NCBI RefSeq assembly: GCF_028888695.1
Contig: NZ_PNFF01000001.1
Coordinates: 691,501-755,500 of the forward strand
Direction: 5' to 3'
Length of the DNA stretch: 64,000 nt
Origin: Bacillus methanolicus
GTDB taxonomy: Bacteria > Bacillota > Bacilli > Bacillales > Cytobacillaceae
Shown here: positions 23,816 to 33,107 of the stretch, piece after piece
Layout: the number at the start of each line of letters is the position of its first letter
How positions within the stretch are numbered: the first letter of the stretch is position 1
Translations under genes and position numbers: made by a program
The notes under the pieces: generated by a model
Database searches by the model: none
The model's input: only the letters and a program-made list of their open reading frames with translations
Told to the model about the DNA's origin: nothing

Positions 23816-25495
23816 GTGTCAATTACAGTTTTAGACGGAAAGCGTTTCGCTGAAATGATCATTCAGGGTGCTAATCATTTAGCAGCCAATGCAAAAATAG
23901 TGGATGCTTTAAACGTTTTTCCTGTTCCTGACGGTGATACGGGAACAAACATGAATTTGTCCATGACTTCCGGGGCAAAGGAAGTTAAAAATAATGTACA
24001 GGACCACATCGGGAAAGTAGGAATAGCGCTCTCAAGAGGTTTGTTAATGGGAGCCCGCGGAAATTCCGGTGTAATCTTATCCCAGCTTTTTCGTGGCTTT
24101 GCAAAATATATTGAAAATAAATCTCAAGTAAATGGGAAAGAATTTGCCGCTGCTTTGGAAGCAGGGGTTGAAACTGCGTATAAGGCTGTCATGAAACCGG
24201 TGGAAGGAACAATTCTGACCGTTGCGAAAGATGCCGCAAAAAAAGCTGTTCAAGTAGCTAAAAAAGAAAAAGATTTAGTCATAATTATGGAAGAAGTTGT
24301 GAAAGAGGCAAAAGCTTCTCTCAACAGAACCCCTGACCTTCTTCCTGTTTTGAAAGAGGTTGGAGTAGTTGATAGCGGCGGACAGGGCCTTGTATTTGTT
24401 TATGAAGGCTTTCTTTCGGAACTGAAAGGAGAAAAACATCTTGAATCTGCATCACTTCCAAGCATGGAAGAATTAGTAAGCGCGGAACACCATAAAAGTG
24501 CCCAAAGCCACATCAATACAGAGGATATAGAGTTTGGCTACTGTACAGAATTCATGGTTAAGTTTGAACAAGAAAAACTTAAAAAGCATCCTTTTTCGGA
24601 AGAAACATTCCGTCAAGACTTAAGTAAATTCGGTGATTCCTTGCTTGTCATCGCCGATGAAGAGCTTGTTAAGGTACATATTCATGCGGAACAGCCCGGC
24701 GATGTTTTAACATATGGACAAAGGTACGGAAGCCTTATCAATATAAAAATCGAAAACATGCGAGAGCAGCATTCCAATATTGTCGGTGAAACAAAAACTC
24801 CTTTAGTTGCGGAAAAGACGATACAGAAAAATGAAAAGAAGGAATATGGAATTGTCGCTGTTTCAATGGGATCCGGCATCGCTGAACTATTCCGAAGCAT
24901 CGGAGCCCATGCCGTTATCGAAGGCGGCCAAACAATGAATCCAAGTACAGAGGATATTGTAAAAGCCATTAAAGAGGTTAATGCAAAGAAAGTCATCATT
25001 CTTCCAAATAACAAAAATATTATAATGGCCGCTCAGCAAGCTGCTGAAGTCTCCGAGGGGCAAGTAGCAGTAATCCCATCCAAAACAGTGCCTCAGGGAA
25101 TGTCAGCACTGCTCGCTTTTAATCCGGGGATTGAACTTGAAGAAAATGAGAAGGCCATGACAGAAGCAATGCAACAAGTAAAAACAGGGCAGATCACATT
25201 TGCTGTCCGCGATACAAATATAGACGGCTTAACAATTGAGAAAAATGATTTTATGGGAATTGCTGATGGAAAAATTGTCGTTAAAAACAAAGATAAAGTG
25301 AATGCAGCACAGGAACTTCTTGACCATATGCTAGATGAAGATGCAGAAATCCTGACCATTTTAAGAGGAGAAGATGCGAAAGAAGAAGAAGTATCCAAGC
25401 TTGTTGAATATATTGAAAGTAAGTATGAAGATATTGAAATTGAAGTTCATTACGGCGGACAGCCGCTTTATTCATTCATATTTGCGATTGAATAA
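23816..25495 (+). CDS. fakA: Fatty acid kinase, ATP-binding subunit FakA
   Basis: 559 residues from GTG 23816 (after GAGGAGGAAAG). Called YloV in B. subtilis. FakA phosphorylates fatty acids held by FakB (DegV) proteins so that they enter phospholipid synthesis via PlsX/PlsY. The N-terminal DhaL-type kinase domain (about 1-200) shows VFPVPDGDTGTNMNLSM with metal-binding aspartates and LLMGARGNSGVILSQLFRG. The middle domain and a C-terminal FakB-contact domain follow (GDSLLVIADEELVKVHIH; NKNIIMAAQQAAE). No fakB lies in the window. Its location near plsX fits its pathway. Confidence 0.92.
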   Translation: MSITVLDGKRFAEMIIQGANHLAANAKIVDALNVFPVPDGDTGTNMNLSMTSGAKEVKNNVQDHIGKVGIALSRGLLMGARGNSGVILSQLFRGFAKYIENKSQVNGKEFAAALEAGVETAYKAVMKPVEGTILTVAKDAAKKAVQVAKKEKDLVIIMEEVVKEAKASLNRTPDLLPVLKEVGVVDSGGQGLVFVYEGFLSELKGEKHLESASLPSMEELVSAEHHKSAQSHINTEDIEFGYCTEFMVKFEQEKLKKHPFSEETFRQDLSKFGDSLLVIADEELVKVHIHAEQPGDVLTYGQRYGSLINIKIENMREQHSNIVGETKTPLVAEKTIQKNEKKEYGIVAVSMGSGIAELFRSIGAHAVIEGGQTMNPSTEDIVKAIKEVNAKKVIILPNNKNIIMAAQQAAEVSEGQVAVIPSKTVPQGMSALLAFNPGIELEENEKAMTEAMQQVKTGQITFAVRDTNIDGLTIEKNDFMGIADGKIVVKNKDKVNAAQELLDHMLDEDAEILTILRGEDAKEEEVSKLVEYIESKYEDIEIEVHYGGQPLYSFIFAIE

Positions 25496-25498
25496 GTT

Positions 25499-25612
25499 GA
25501 GGCTGACTCATAAGCACAGGGTCACCCCCCTATACAATATATAGACAAACACTAATAAATCATTCTATATATTGACTTGTAGGAGGGTGTCAGACTCTTA
25601 TGAGTCAGCCTC
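25499..25612. mobile_element. 114-bp imperfect palindrome, MITE-like hairpin element
   Basis: Perfect 16-bp terminal inverted repeats GAGGCTGACTCATAAG (25499-25514) / CTTATGAGTCAGCCTC (25597-25612). The arms stay similar inward (CACCCCCCTA versus CACCCTCCTA; both sides share CAATATATAGA), so the whole element folds into one long hairpin. No ORF. It begins 4 bases after the fakA stop and ends 28 bases before sdaAB. The ends recall IS1182-type termini, from memory only. A TAGACA-18-TATATA pair at 25542-25571 could act as an outward promoter for sdaAB. Confidence 0.6.
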
Positions 25613-25640
25613 GTGTTATGAGAGAAAGGGGAATAGAAAC

Positions 25641-26303
25641 ATGAAATATAAAAGTGTTTTTGATATTATCGGCCCTGTCATGATTGGTCCTTCAAGTTCC
25701 CATACTGCCGGGGCAGCAAGAATAGGACGGGTGGCCAGAAGCCTTTTTGGCCGTGAACCGAAATGGGCAAAAATATCATTTTATGGTTCGTTTGCCCAAA
25801 CATATAGAGGCCATGGAACCGATGTTGCGATTGTTGGAGGCCTTCTTGATTTTGATACTTATGACGAACGAATCATAAAATCGCTCGAAATTGCAAAAGA
25901 AAAAGGCATTCACATCGAGTTTATTGAAGAAACTGCTGTTCCCGATCATCCGAATACTGCCAGAATTCGAATTGGAGATGATCAAGGCGAATTAGAGCTT
26001 GTCGGGATATCAATCGGCGGCGGAAAAATTGAAATTATCGAGTTAAATGGTTTTGAATTAAAACTGTCAGGCCATCATCCGGCAATTCTTGTTGTTCATA
26101 ATGACCGATTCGGTGCAATAGCGGCAGTATCGAATATTCTTGCAAAACATCAATTGAACATTGGCCATATGGAAGTTTCCCGCAAGGAAAAAGGAAAGAT
26201 CGCATTAATGACGATTGAGGTTGATCAAAACATTGACCAGTATGTGATCGAAGAAATAGAAAAATTGCCGAACATTATCCAGGTTACAAAAATTGTTGAA
26301 TAA
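25641..26303 (+). CDS. sdaAB: L-serine dehydratase, iron-sulphur-dependent, beta subunit
   Basis: 220 residues, same as B. subtilis SdaAB. With SdaAA it deaminates L-serine to pyruvate and ammonia. Opens with SVFDIIGPVMIGPSSSHTAGAARIG, the conserved Ser-rich loop, and ends with an ACT-like domain (LVVHNDRFGAIAAVSNILAKH) that may bind serine. ATG 25641 has GAGAAAGGGG upstream; a frame extension back to 25572 runs into the hairpin element and is rejected. A 67-base spacer with a cre site separates it from sdaAA. Confidence 0.93.
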   Translation: MKYKSVFDIIGPVMIGPSSSHTAGAARIGRVARSLFGREPKWAKISFYGSFAQTYRGHGTDVAIVGGLLDFDTYDERIIKSLEIAKEKGIHIEFIEETAVPDHPNTARIRIGDDQGELELVGISIGGGKIEIIELNGFELKLSGHHPAILVVHNDRFGAIAAVSNILAKHQLNIGHMEVSRKEKGKIALMTIEVDQNIDQYVIEEIEKLPNIIQVTKIVE

Positions 26304-26316
26304 GGCTGTAACATAT

Positions 26317-26330
26317 TGGTAGCGCTTACA
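26317..26330 (-). promoter_or_regulatory. CcpA catabolite-responsive element (cre) between sdaAB and sdaAA
   Basis: The minus-strand reading TGTAAGCGCTACCA matches the cre consensus TGWAARCGYTWNCW at all 14 positions. It lies 13 bases after the sdaAB stop and 40 bases before the sdaAA ATG. With no clear promoter between them, it could act as a roadblock, lowering sdaAA under rich carbon supply. Match seen; role inferred. Confidence 0.7.
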
Positions 26331-26370
26331 GGATTATATTTTAACGGTACAACAAGGAGGAAGAACAACA

Positions 26371-27258
26371 ATGTTCCGGAATGTAGCTGAATTGGTAGAA
26401 CTTGCCGTTCGTCAAAATAAAAAAATTTCCGAAATTATGATTGAACAGGAAATGGAAGTCACCGGCCGATCAAGAGAAGAGATCATCGCCCAAATGGAAA
26501 AAAACCTTGCCGTCATGGAACAGGCGGTTGAAAAAGGGCTAAAAGGAGTTACATCGCACTCAGGCTTGACCGGAGGAGATGCTGTTTTATTGCAAAAATA
26601 TATTGAAAAAGGGGAGTTTTTGTCAGGGGAAACCATTTTAGATGCGGTCAGTAAAGCAGTCGCAACAAACGAAGTGAATGCCGCAATGGGGACAATTTGC
26701 GCAACCCCGACGGCTGGTTCAGCCGGTGTAGTTCCGGGGACATTATTTGCTGTAAAGAAAAAGTTAAATCCAACAAGAGAACAAATGATTGCATTTCTTT
26801 TCACGGCAGGAGCATTTGGGTACGTTGTTGCGAACAATGCCTCCATTTCAGGTGCTGCAGGCGGTTGCCAGGCTGAAGTCGGCTCCGCTGCAGGGATGGC
26901 GGCTGCAGCGATCGTCGAAATGGCCGGCGGAACTCCTGAACAATGTGCAGAAGCAATGGCCATAACGTTGAAAAATATGCTAGGATTAGTATGTGACCCG
27001 GTGGCCGGATTAGTCGAAGTTCCATGTGTAAAAAGAAATGCTATGGGAGCAGCCAATGCAATGGTTGCTGCTGATATGGCTTTAGCAGGCATTAAAAGCC
27101 GAATTCCGTGTGATGAGGTCATTGATGCAATGTTTAAAATTGGCCAATCGATGCCAACGGCACATAAAGAAACAGCACAGGGAGGTTTGGCGGCAACTCC
27201 GACAGGTCAGAAGCTTGCGGCGAAGATCTTCGGAATACCGCTTACGAATCGTGAATGA
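26371..27258 (+). CDS. sdaAA: L-serine dehydratase, iron-sulphur-dependent, alpha subunit
   Basis: 295 residues. Catalytic subunit holding the [4Fe-4S] cluster. Seen: SHSGLTGGDAVLLQKY, AAMGTICATPTAGSAGVVPG, SISGAAGGCQAEVGSAAGMAAAA, and VCDPVAGLVEVPCVKRN; cysteines in these blocks are the cluster ligands. It ends GLAATPTGQKLAAKIFG, a family hallmark. ATG 26371 follows AAGGAGGAAG. The end overlaps recG by 8 bases. A long minus-strand reading frame opposite this gene is a by-product of its codon bias. Confidence 0.94.
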   Translation: MFRNVAELVELAVRQNKKISEIMIEQEMEVTGRSREEIIAQMEKNLAVMEQAVEKGLKGVTSHSGLTGGDAVLLQKYIEKGEFLSGETILDAVSKAVATNEVNAAMGTICATPTAGSAGVVPGTLFAVKKKLNPTREQMIAFLFTAGAFGYVVANNASISGAAGGCQAEVGSAAGMAAAAIVEMAGGTPEQCAEAMAITLKNMLGLVCDPVAGLVEVPCVKRNAMGAANAMVAADMALAGIKSRIPCDEVIDAMFKIGQSMPTAHKETAQGGLAATPTGQKLAAKIFGIPLTNRE

Positions 27259-29299
27259 TAGATTAAATGAATCTGTAACGGCTATTAAAGGTATCGGTGA
27301 AGAAACAGCGCAAATTTTAGCGGAGATGAATATATTTACGGTTAACGATTTATTTGAACACTTTCCATATCGCTATGAGGATTATCGGCTGAAAGATTTA
27401 GCAGAAGTGAAGCATGAGGAAAGAGTGACAGTAGAAGGGAAGGTTCATAGCGAGCCTTCTCTTGTCTATTATGGCAGAAAAAAATCGAGGCTGACGATCA
27501 GGTTATTAGTTGATCGATACTTAATACAAGTGATTTTTTTTAATCAGCCTTATTTAAAAAATAAGATTGCCATCAATGACACAATCACTGTTACGGGTAA
27601 ATGGGATCAACATAGGCAAACGATTACGGCGAACAGCATCCAAATTGGCCCATATTCAAAGACGAAAGAATTCGAACCTGTCTATGCGGTGAAAGGAAAA
27701 CTAACGGTTAAAGGCTTCCGAAGATTTATGAATCTAGCTTTCTCTCAATTTGGTGAATATATTCACGAAACTCTCCCCATTTCTTTATTGAAAAAATATA
27801 AACTGTTGAATCGCAGAGATGCTCTTAAGAAGATGCATTTTCCTTTAACGAGTGAAGACGTGAAGCAGGCACGGCGCCGATTTGTTTATGAAGAATTTTT
27901 ATATTTTCAAATAAAGATGCAGGCCCTCAGGAAGTTTGAAAGGGAAAACTCAAACGGAGTGGCTCAAAAATATGATTTGGAAAAAGTAAAACAATTTATT
28001 TCTTCTCTTCCTTTTTCATTAACAACCGCGCAAAAAAGGGTAACGAATGAAATTCTTTCTGACATGAAATCTCCGTTTCGCATGAATCGGCTTCTTCAAG
28101 GCGATGTAGGTTCGGGAAAAACAGCCGTGGCAACTATCGCACTGTTTGCAAGCGTTACTGCAGGATTCCAAGGCGCCTTAATGGTTCCGACTGAAATTTT
28201 AGCTGAACAGCATGCGGAATCGGTGAAAAGTTTGCTGGAACCGTTCGGGATTCGCTGTGAATTGCTGACAAGTGCGATCAAAGGGAAGCGCCGCCGGGAG
28301 ATTTTACAGCATTTACAAACAGGAGAAATTGATATAATAATCGGAACGCACGCGCTTATTCAAGATGAAGTGCATTTCCATAAGCTCGGCCTCGTCATTA
28401 CGGATGAGCAGCATCGTTTCGGAGTTGAACAAAGAAGGATTCTTCGCGAAAAAGGGGAGAATCCGGATGTACTGTTTATGACAGCTACCCCGATCCCGAG
28501 AACTTTGGCGATTACAGTCTTCGGCGAGATGGATGTATCCGTTATTAATGAAATGCCCGCAGGGAGAAAAACAATCGAAACGTATTGGGCAAAGCACGAG
28601 ATGCTTGACCGCATTCTTGCTTTTATGGAAAAAGAGCTTTCAAAAGGGCGGCAGGCATATGTCATTTGTCCGTTAATAGAAGAATCAGACAAGCTTGATG
28701 TTCAAAATGCGATTGACGTATACAATCAGTTAGCAGCTTATTTTCATGGCCGGTATAAAGTCGGATTGATGCATGGCAGGCTGCATTCTGAAGAAAAAGA
28801 AGCTGTTATGAAAGCGTTCAGTAAAAATGACATTCAAATCCTAGTTTCAACAACAGTTGTTGAAGTGGGCGTCAATGTTCCAAATGCTACAGTCATGGTT
28901 ATCTATGATGCAGAACGTTTCGGGCTTGCTCAGCTCCACCAGCTTCGCGGTCGGGTAGGAAGAGGCAGCGAACAATCTTATTGTATTTTGCTGGCCGATC
29001 CAAAAACGGAAGTAGGAAAAGAAAGAATGCGGATTATGACTGAAACAAATGACGGATTTGTCCTCAGTGAAAAAGATCTTGAACTTCGCGGACCGGGTGA
29101 TTTTTTTGGCAAGAAACAAAGCGGGCTTCCGGAATTTAAGGTGGCCGACATGGTCCATGATTATAGAGCGCTTGAAACAGCAAGAAATGATGCCGCAAAA
29201 CTGATTCAGTCGAAAGAGTTTTGGAAATTGCCCGAGTATGCGAGCTTGCGAAACCACCTTTATCAATCAGGTGCTTTATCAGGTGAAAAACTTGATTAA
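27251..29299 (+). CDS. recG: ATP-dependent DNA helicase RecG
   Basis: 682 residues from GTG 27251, exactly the B. subtilis length; the frame is open earlier but inside sdaAA. RecG remodels stalled forks and Holliday junctions. Order: N-terminal helix with AIKGIGEETAQILAEM, OB wedge domain (VTVEGKVHSEPSLVYYGRK), then helicase motifs LLQGDVGSGKTAVA (I), MVPTEILAEQHAE (Ia), TDEQHRFGVEQR (II), MTATPIPRTLA (III), STTVVEVGVNVPNA and QLHQLRGRVGRG (V-VI), and the C-terminal TRG region LRGPGDFFGKKQSGLPEFK. The Shine-Dalgarno is weak, so coupling to sdaAA translation is likely. Confidence 0.95.
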   Translation: MNDRLNESVTAIKGIGEETAQILAEMNIFTVNDLFEHFPYRYEDYRLKDLAEVKHEERVTVEGKVHSEPSLVYYGRKKSRLTIRLLVDRYLIQVIFFNQPYLKNKIAINDTITVTGKWDQHRQTITANSIQIGPYSKTKEFEPVYAVKGKLTVKGFRRFMNLAFSQFGEYIHETLPISLLKKYKLLNRRDALKKMHFPLTSEDVKQARRRFVYEEFLYFQIKMQALRKFERENSNGVAQKYDLEKVKQFISSLPFSLTTAQKRVTNEILSDMKSPFRMNRLLQGDVGSGKTAVATIALFASVTAGFQGALMVPTEILAEQHAESVKSLLEPFGIRCELLTSAIKGKRRREILQHLQTGEIDIIIGTHALIQDEVHFHKLGLVITDEQHRFGVEQRRILREKGENPDVLFMTATPIPRTLAITVFGEMDVSVINEMPAGRKTIETYWAKHEMLDRILAFMEKELSKGRQAYVICPLIEESDKLDVQNAIDVYNQLAAYFHGRYKVGLMHGRLHSEEKEAVMKAFSKNDIQILVSTTVVEVGVNVPNATVMVIYDAERFGLAQLHQLRGRVGRGSEQSYCILLADPKTEVGKERMRIMTETNDGFVLSEKDLELRGPGDFFGKKQSGLPEFKVADMVHDYRALETARNDAAKLIQSKEFWKLPEYASLRNHLYQSGALSGEKLD

Positions 29300-29306
29300 T
29301 ATTGTC

Positions 29307-29338
29307 AGGAGGAGTAATGTTTGCTTCCTCCTTTTTTT
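29307..29338 (+). terminator. Intrinsic terminator after recG
   Basis: Stem AGGAGGA (29307-29313) / TCCTCCT (29326-29332), 12-base loop, then a T run. Separates recG from the fapR operon. Confidence 0.8.
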
Positions 29339-29339
29339 A

Positions 29340-29368
29340 TTGCATCATAAATTATAAAATTATATACT
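29340..29368 (+). promoter_or_regulatory. fapR-plsX-fabD-fabG promoter
   Basis: TTGCAT (29340-29345), 17-base spacer, TATACT (29363-29368). The predicted start falls at the beginning of the FapR operator just downstream. Confidence 0.7.
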
Positions 29369-29372
29369 ACTA

Positions 29373-29390
29373 TTAGTACCTAGTCTTAAT
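29373..29390 (+). promoter_or_regulatory. FapR operator
   Basis: TTAGTACCTAGTCTTAAT closely follows the FapR box described for Bacillus (TTAGTACC-WRGTCTTAAT). It overlaps the predicted transcription start, so FapR would block its own operon until malonyl-CoA or malonyl-ACP releases it. Confidence 0.85.
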
Positions 29391-29411
29391 ATCTCTCGGA
29401 CGGTGTAAACA

Positions 29412-29984
29412 ATGAGACGAAGCAAAAAAGAACGGCAGCAATTGTTATCTGAAACAATTAAGGAAAATCCGTTTGTAACAGATGAGGAATTAGCAGAAAA
29501 ATTTTCTGTAAGCGTCCAGACGATTCGATTGGACCGGCTGGAGCTGTCGATTCCGGAGTTAAGAGAACGAATAAAAAGTGTTGCTGAAAAGCGCTTTGAA
29601 AACGAAGTAAGATCCCTTCCGATTGAAGAAGTTATCGGTGAGATTATTGATATAGAATTGGATAAAAGCGCCATTTCCATTTTTGATGTAAAAAAAGAGC
29701 ATGTGTTCAGCAGGAATAAAATCGCCAGAGGACATCATTTGTTTGCACAAGCCAATTCTCTGGCAGTTGCTGTTATCAATGATGAACTGGCTTTAACAGC
29801 TAAAGCGAATATTCAGTTTACGAGATCGGTGAAAGAAAAAGAGCGGGTTATTGCAAAAGCAAAAGTAACAAAAATTGATCAGGAAAGCGGCCGAACATTT
29901 GTAGAAGTAAACAGTTTTGTAAATAATGAGCTTGTGTTCAAGGGCCAGTTTGAGATGTTCCGGTCAAAAAATAAAAAAGGATGA
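29412..29984 (+). CDS. fapR: Transcriptional repressor of fatty acid synthesis FapR
   Basis: 190 residues. Malonyl-CoA-responsive repressor of fatty acid and phospholipid genes. The DeoR-like helix-turn-helix is at about 20-45 ([21 protein letters not shown]). A linker helix and a hot-dog effector domain follow ([42 protein letters not shown]). Its own operator precedes it, showing autoregulation. It is 7 bases from plsX. Start ATG 29412 is the only reasonable one, though the Shine-Dalgarno is weak. Confidence 0.95.
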   Translation: MRRSKKERQQLLSETIKENPFVTDEELAEKFSVSVQTIRLDRLELSIPELRERIKSVAEKRFENEVRSLPIEEVIGEIIDIELDKSAISIFDVKKEHVFSRNKIARGHHLFAQANSLAVAVINDELALTAKANIQFTRSVKEKERVIAKAKVTKIDQESGRTFVEVNSFVNNELVFKGQFEMFRSKNKKG

Positions 29985-29991
29985 GGCTTAC

Positions 29992-30999
29992 ATGAAATTG
30001 GCAATCGATGCAATGGGAGGCGACCATGCCCCAAAAGAAATCGTATTAGGGGCAATGAAAGCTGTCAATGCATTTCATGATATACATATTACACTTGTCG
30101 GTGATGAGCAGAAAATCAGAGAGTATTTAAACGATCATGAAAGTATTGATATACTCCATACAGATGAAGTCATTTTAGGTACTGATGAACCGGTGCGGGC
30201 AGTAAGAAGAAAAAAGAATGCTTCCATGGTTGTTGCAGCAAGACAAGTAGCAGAAGGGAATGCGGATGCATGCATTTCAGCAGGCAATACGGGGGCTCTT
30301 GTGGCAGCAGGACTTTTTGTTGTTGGACGAATTGATGGAATTGAACGTCCGGCTTTATCGCCTACGTTGCCGACGATCGGCGGTGAAGGATTTTTATTGC
30401 TCGATGTCGGTGCAAACGCTGACGCAAGGCCTGAGCACCTTCTTCAATTTGCGATCATGGGTTCCATCTATAGTGAAAAGGTAAGGGGAATTTCCAAACC
30501 GAGAGTCGGCCTCCTTAATATTGGGACAGAAGAAAAAAAGGGAAATGAGTTGGCGAAGCAATCATTTGAATTACTGCAAAATGCCGACATTCATTTTATC
30601 GGGAACGTAGAAGCGCGCGACTTATTGGAAGGTGCAGCTGATGTTGTCGTGACAGATGGATTTACGGGAAATATGGTATTGAAGTCGATTGAAGGCACTG
30701 CATTGTCGGTGTTCAAAATGCTTAAGAGCACCTTAACGGCAACATTAAAAAGCAAGCTGGCTGCTGCAGTCCTTAAGCCTGACTTAGTCCGTCTTAAAAA
30801 CAAAATGGATTACTCAGAGTATGGCGGCGCCGGTTTATTTGGACTGAAGGCACCTGTAATAAAAGCGCACGGGTCTTCCGATGCGAATGCTATTTTCCAC
30901 GCCATCCGTCAGGCGAGGGAAATGGTTCAAAAAAATGTAACAGCCACAATAACAGAAACATTAGAAAACAAGCCGTCACAATTCCAAAATGAACATTGA
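29992..30999 (+). CDS. plsX: Phosphate acyltransferase PlsX
   Basis: 335 residues. Converts acyl-ACP to acyl-phosphate for PlsY, linking fatty acid to phospholipid synthesis; peripheral membrane. Visible: [19 protein letters not shown] at the N-terminus, [55 protein letters not shown] and the C-terminal [17 protein letters not shown] 29992 follows AAAAGGATGAG; the frame upstream belongs to the fapR tail. FapR-controlled through the upstream operator. Confidence 0.95.
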   Translation: MKLAIDAMGGDHAPKEIVLGAMKAVNAFHDIHITLVGDEQKIREYLNDHESIDILHTDEVILGTDEPVRAVRRKKNASMVVAARQVAEGNADACISAGNTGALVAAGLFVVGRIDGIERPALSPTLPTIGGEGFLLLDVGANADARPEHLLQFAIMGSIYSEKVRGISKPRVGLLNIGTEEKKGNELAKQSFELLQNADIHFIGNVEARDLLEGAADVVVTDGFTGNMVLKSIEGTALSVFKMLKSTLTATLKSKLAAAVLKPDLVRLKNKMDYSEYGGAGLFGLKAPVIKAHGSSDANAIFHAIRQAREMVQKNVTATITETLENKPSQFQNEH

Positions 31000-31012
31000 A
31001 AGGGGAGTCTTC

Positions 31013-31960
31013 ATGGGTAAAATCGCATTTCTTTTTCCGGGACAAGGTTCGCAGACAGTAGGTATGGGTAAAGCCCTGGCTGAATCAGACAGCTCAATAA
31101 TGGAGATTTTTGAACGAGCTGACAACACTTTAAACGTTAAGTTATCCAACATTATTTTTGAAGGGCCGCAAGAAGAATTAACTTTAACAACAAACGCCCA
31201 ACCTGCATTATTAACAACGAGTATTGCCATTCTGCATTATTTCAAAAAATCGGGGATAGAGCCTGAATTTGTTGCAGGGCATAGTCTTGGAGAGTATTCA
31301 GCACTTGTTGCTGCCGGGGCTTTTCCGTTTGAAGAAGGCGTCCTGGCTGTCAGAAAAAGAGGAGAATACATGGAGGAAGCAGTTCCGAACGGAGAAGGAA
31401 CAATGGCGGCAGTACTCGGTCTTGACCGCGATTTACTCTCAGAAATTACGTCGTCGGTCACAGCAGACGGACACACTGTTCAGCTGGCCAACCTGAATTG
31501 TCCTGGACAAATTGTAATTTCCGGCTCAAAACAAGGTGTTGAAATAGCTGGTCAAAAAGCAAAAGAAAAAGGCGCGAAAAGGGTTATTCCATTGGAAGTA
31601 AGCGGACCGTTCCATTCAGTCTTAATGAAACCTGCAGCAGAAAAATTTCAATCGGTGCTTAATGAAATGAGTATTAAGGATGCAAAGGTTCCTGTCATTT
31701 CCAATGTAACGGCTAATCCGATACAAGCTGCTGCAGAAATAAAGGAAAAGCTAATTGAACAACTATATTCCCCTGTTTTATGGGAAGATTCTGTCCGGAA
31801 AATGATTGAACTCGGTGTAGACACGTTTATTGAAATCGGTCCCGGAAAAGTATTATCAGGACTTGTAAAAAAAGTCGATCGATCCGTAAAAACATTGGCA
31901 GTGTCTGATGAAGACAGTTTTAAAGCTACGATCGAGGCATTGAAGGAGGAAAACCGATGA
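31013..31960 (+). CDS. fabD: Malonyl-CoA:ACP transacylase FabD
   Basis: 315 residues. Loads malonyl onto [16 protein letters not shown] is at the start, active-site Ser91 in [16 protein letters not shown], and the partner His in [13 protein letters not shown] near residue 199; the terminal block ends [17 protein letters not shown] 31013 follows GAAAGGGGAG; the frame is open to 30989 without a better site. It overlaps fabG by four bases. Confidence 0.95.
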   Translation: MGKIAFLFPGQGSQTVGMGKALAESDSSIMEIFERADNTLNVKLSNIIFEGPQEELTLTTNAQPALLTTSIAILHYFKKSGIEPEFVAGHSLGEYSALVAAGAFPFEEGVLAVRKRGEYMEEAVPNGEGTMAAVLGLDRDLLSEITSSVTADGHTVQLANLNCPGQIVISGSKQGVEIAGQKAKEKGAKRVIPLEVSGPFHSVLMKPAAEKFQSVLNEMSIKDAKVPVISNVTANPIQAAAEIKEKLIEQLYSPVLWEDSVRKMIELGVDTFIEIGPGKVLSGLVKKVDRSVKTLAVSDEDSFKATIEALKEENR

Positions 31961-32700
31961 AATTAGAAGGAAAAGCGGCCCTTGTAACAGGGGCTTCCAG
32001 AGGAATAGGCCGTGAAATTGCTCTGGAATTGGCTAGACAAGGTGCAAATGTCGCGGTTAACTATTCAGGAAGTGAAGCAAAAGCGAATGAAGTAGTCGAA
32101 GAAATTAAAGCGCTCGGAAGAAATGCGTTTGCTGTTCAATGCAATGTTGCCGACTCAGAATCTGTTTCAAATATGGTGAAAGTGACAATTGAAACCTTTG
32201 GAAAGTTGGACATTCTTGTTAATAACGCTGGAATTACAAAAGATAACCTTTTAATGAGAATGAAGGAAGAGGAATGGGATGATGTGATCAACATCAATCT
32301 AAAAGGTGTATTCCTTTGTACAAAAGCTGTGACAAGGCAGATGATGAAACAGCGAAGCGGCAGAATTATTAATATTTCTTCCATTGTGGGCGTCAGCGGA
32401 AATCCCGGGCAGGCAAACTATGTGGCGGCAAAATCGGGAGTCATCGGATTAACAAAAACAGCTGCAAAAGAATTGGCTTCCAGAGGAATTACGGTTAATG
32501 CAGTTGCCCCCGGCTTCATTACGACAGATATGACTGACAAACTCGCAGATGACATAAAAGCTGAAATGCTGAAACAAATTCCTTTAGCAAAACTGGGCGA
32601 ACCGGGAGATGTTGCAAAAGTAGTTGCATTTCTCGCCTCTGACGACAGCCGTTACATGACAGGCCAGACTCTGCACGTTGACGGCGGTATGGTAATGTAA
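31957..32700 (+). CDS. fabG: 3-oxoacyl-[ACP] reductase FabG
   Basis: 247 residues, classical short-chain dehydrogenase. NADPH-binding [10 protein letters not shown] (11-20) and NNAGI (89-93); catalytic Asn at 113-115, Ser142, Tyr155 and Lys159 ([17 protein letters not shown]). The C-terminus [14 protein letters not shown] is typical of FabG in fatty acid operons. ATG overlaps the fabD stop, with AAGGAGG upstream. Reduces beta-ketoacyl-ACP in the elongation cycle. Confidence 0.95.
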   Translation: MKLEGKAALVTGASRGIGREIALELARQGANVAVNYSGSEAKANEVVEEIKALGRNAFAVQCNVADSESVSNMVKVTIETFGKLDILVNNAGITKDNLLMRMKEEEWDDVININLKGVFLCTKAVTRQMMKQRSGRIINISSIVGVSGNPGQANYVAAKSGVIGLTKTAAKELASRGITVNAVAPGFITTDMTDKLADDIKAEMLKQIPLAKLGEPGDVAKVVAFLASDDSRYMTGQTLHVDGGMVM

Positions 32701-32732
32701 TAAAAAAATGATCAAAAATAATATTACAAGCA

Positions 32733-32761
32733 TTTATTATTTTATTAAAATGCAATATAAT
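32733..32761 (+). promoter_or_regulatory. Probable acpP promoter
   Basis: TTTATT (32733-32738), 17-base spacer, perfect TATAAT (32756-32761). Start about 16 bases before the ATG, giving a very short leader that begins near the Shine-Dalgarno GGGGAGGTG. Allows acpP to be expressed above the upstream fap genes. Confidence 0.5.
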
Positions 32762-32784
32762 GGCTTGAGGGGAGGTGAACAAGC

Positions 32785-33018
32785 ATGGCAGATGTATTAG
32801 AACGTGTTACAAAGATCATTGTAGACCGCCTTGGTGTAGATGAGTCTCAAGTTACTCTTGAGGCATCTTTTAAAGATGATCTTGGTGCCGATTCCCTTGA
32901 TGTAGTAGAACTTGTTATGGAATTAGAGGACGAGTTCGAAATGGAAATTTCTGACGATGATGCTGAAAAAATTGCGACAGTGGGTGACGCTGTAAATTAC
33001 ATAAAAAGCCAAATGTAA
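32785..33018 (+). CDS. acpP: Acyl carrier protein
   Basis: 77 residues, very acidic. The phosphopantetheine attachment Ser37 sits in [15 protein letters not shown]. Carries growing acyl chains in fatty acid synthesis. ATG 32785 follows GGGGAGGTGAACAAGC. Normal position after fabG and before rnc; a separate promoter and a downstream hairpin suggest mostly independent transcription. B. subtilis names it acpA. Confidence 0.96.
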   Translation: MADVLERVTKIIVDRLGVDESQVTLEASFKDDLGADSLDVVELVMELEDEFEMEISDDDAEKIATVGDAVNYIKSQM

Positions 33019-33033
33019 TCGTTAGAACAGAGA

Positions 33034-33062
33034 AAAGCTCCGTGTAATGCGGGGCTTTCTTC
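33034..33062 (+). terminator. Weak hairpin terminator after acpP
   Basis: AAAGCTCCG (33034-33042) / CGGGGCTTT (33050-33058) with one G-T pair and a 7-base loop, followed by CTTCT, a poor T run. Some read-through into rnc is likely. Confidence 0.55.
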
Positions 33063-33107
33063 TATAAAGTGAAATAGTGTGTAAATTTATAGCAAGGTGG
33101 AGGCACT

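Noticed and set aside
25572-25640. N-terminal extension of sdaAB into the hairpin element
   Set aside because: Translation would start inside the mobile-element arm; SdaAB of normal length starts at 25641 with a good ribosome-binding site.
26412-27122. 236-residue minus-strand reading frame opposite sdaAA
   Set aside because: Mirror of a strongly coding + strand gene; low-complexity composition (Ala, Ile, Pro, Ser), no Shine-Dalgarno and no recognisable domain.
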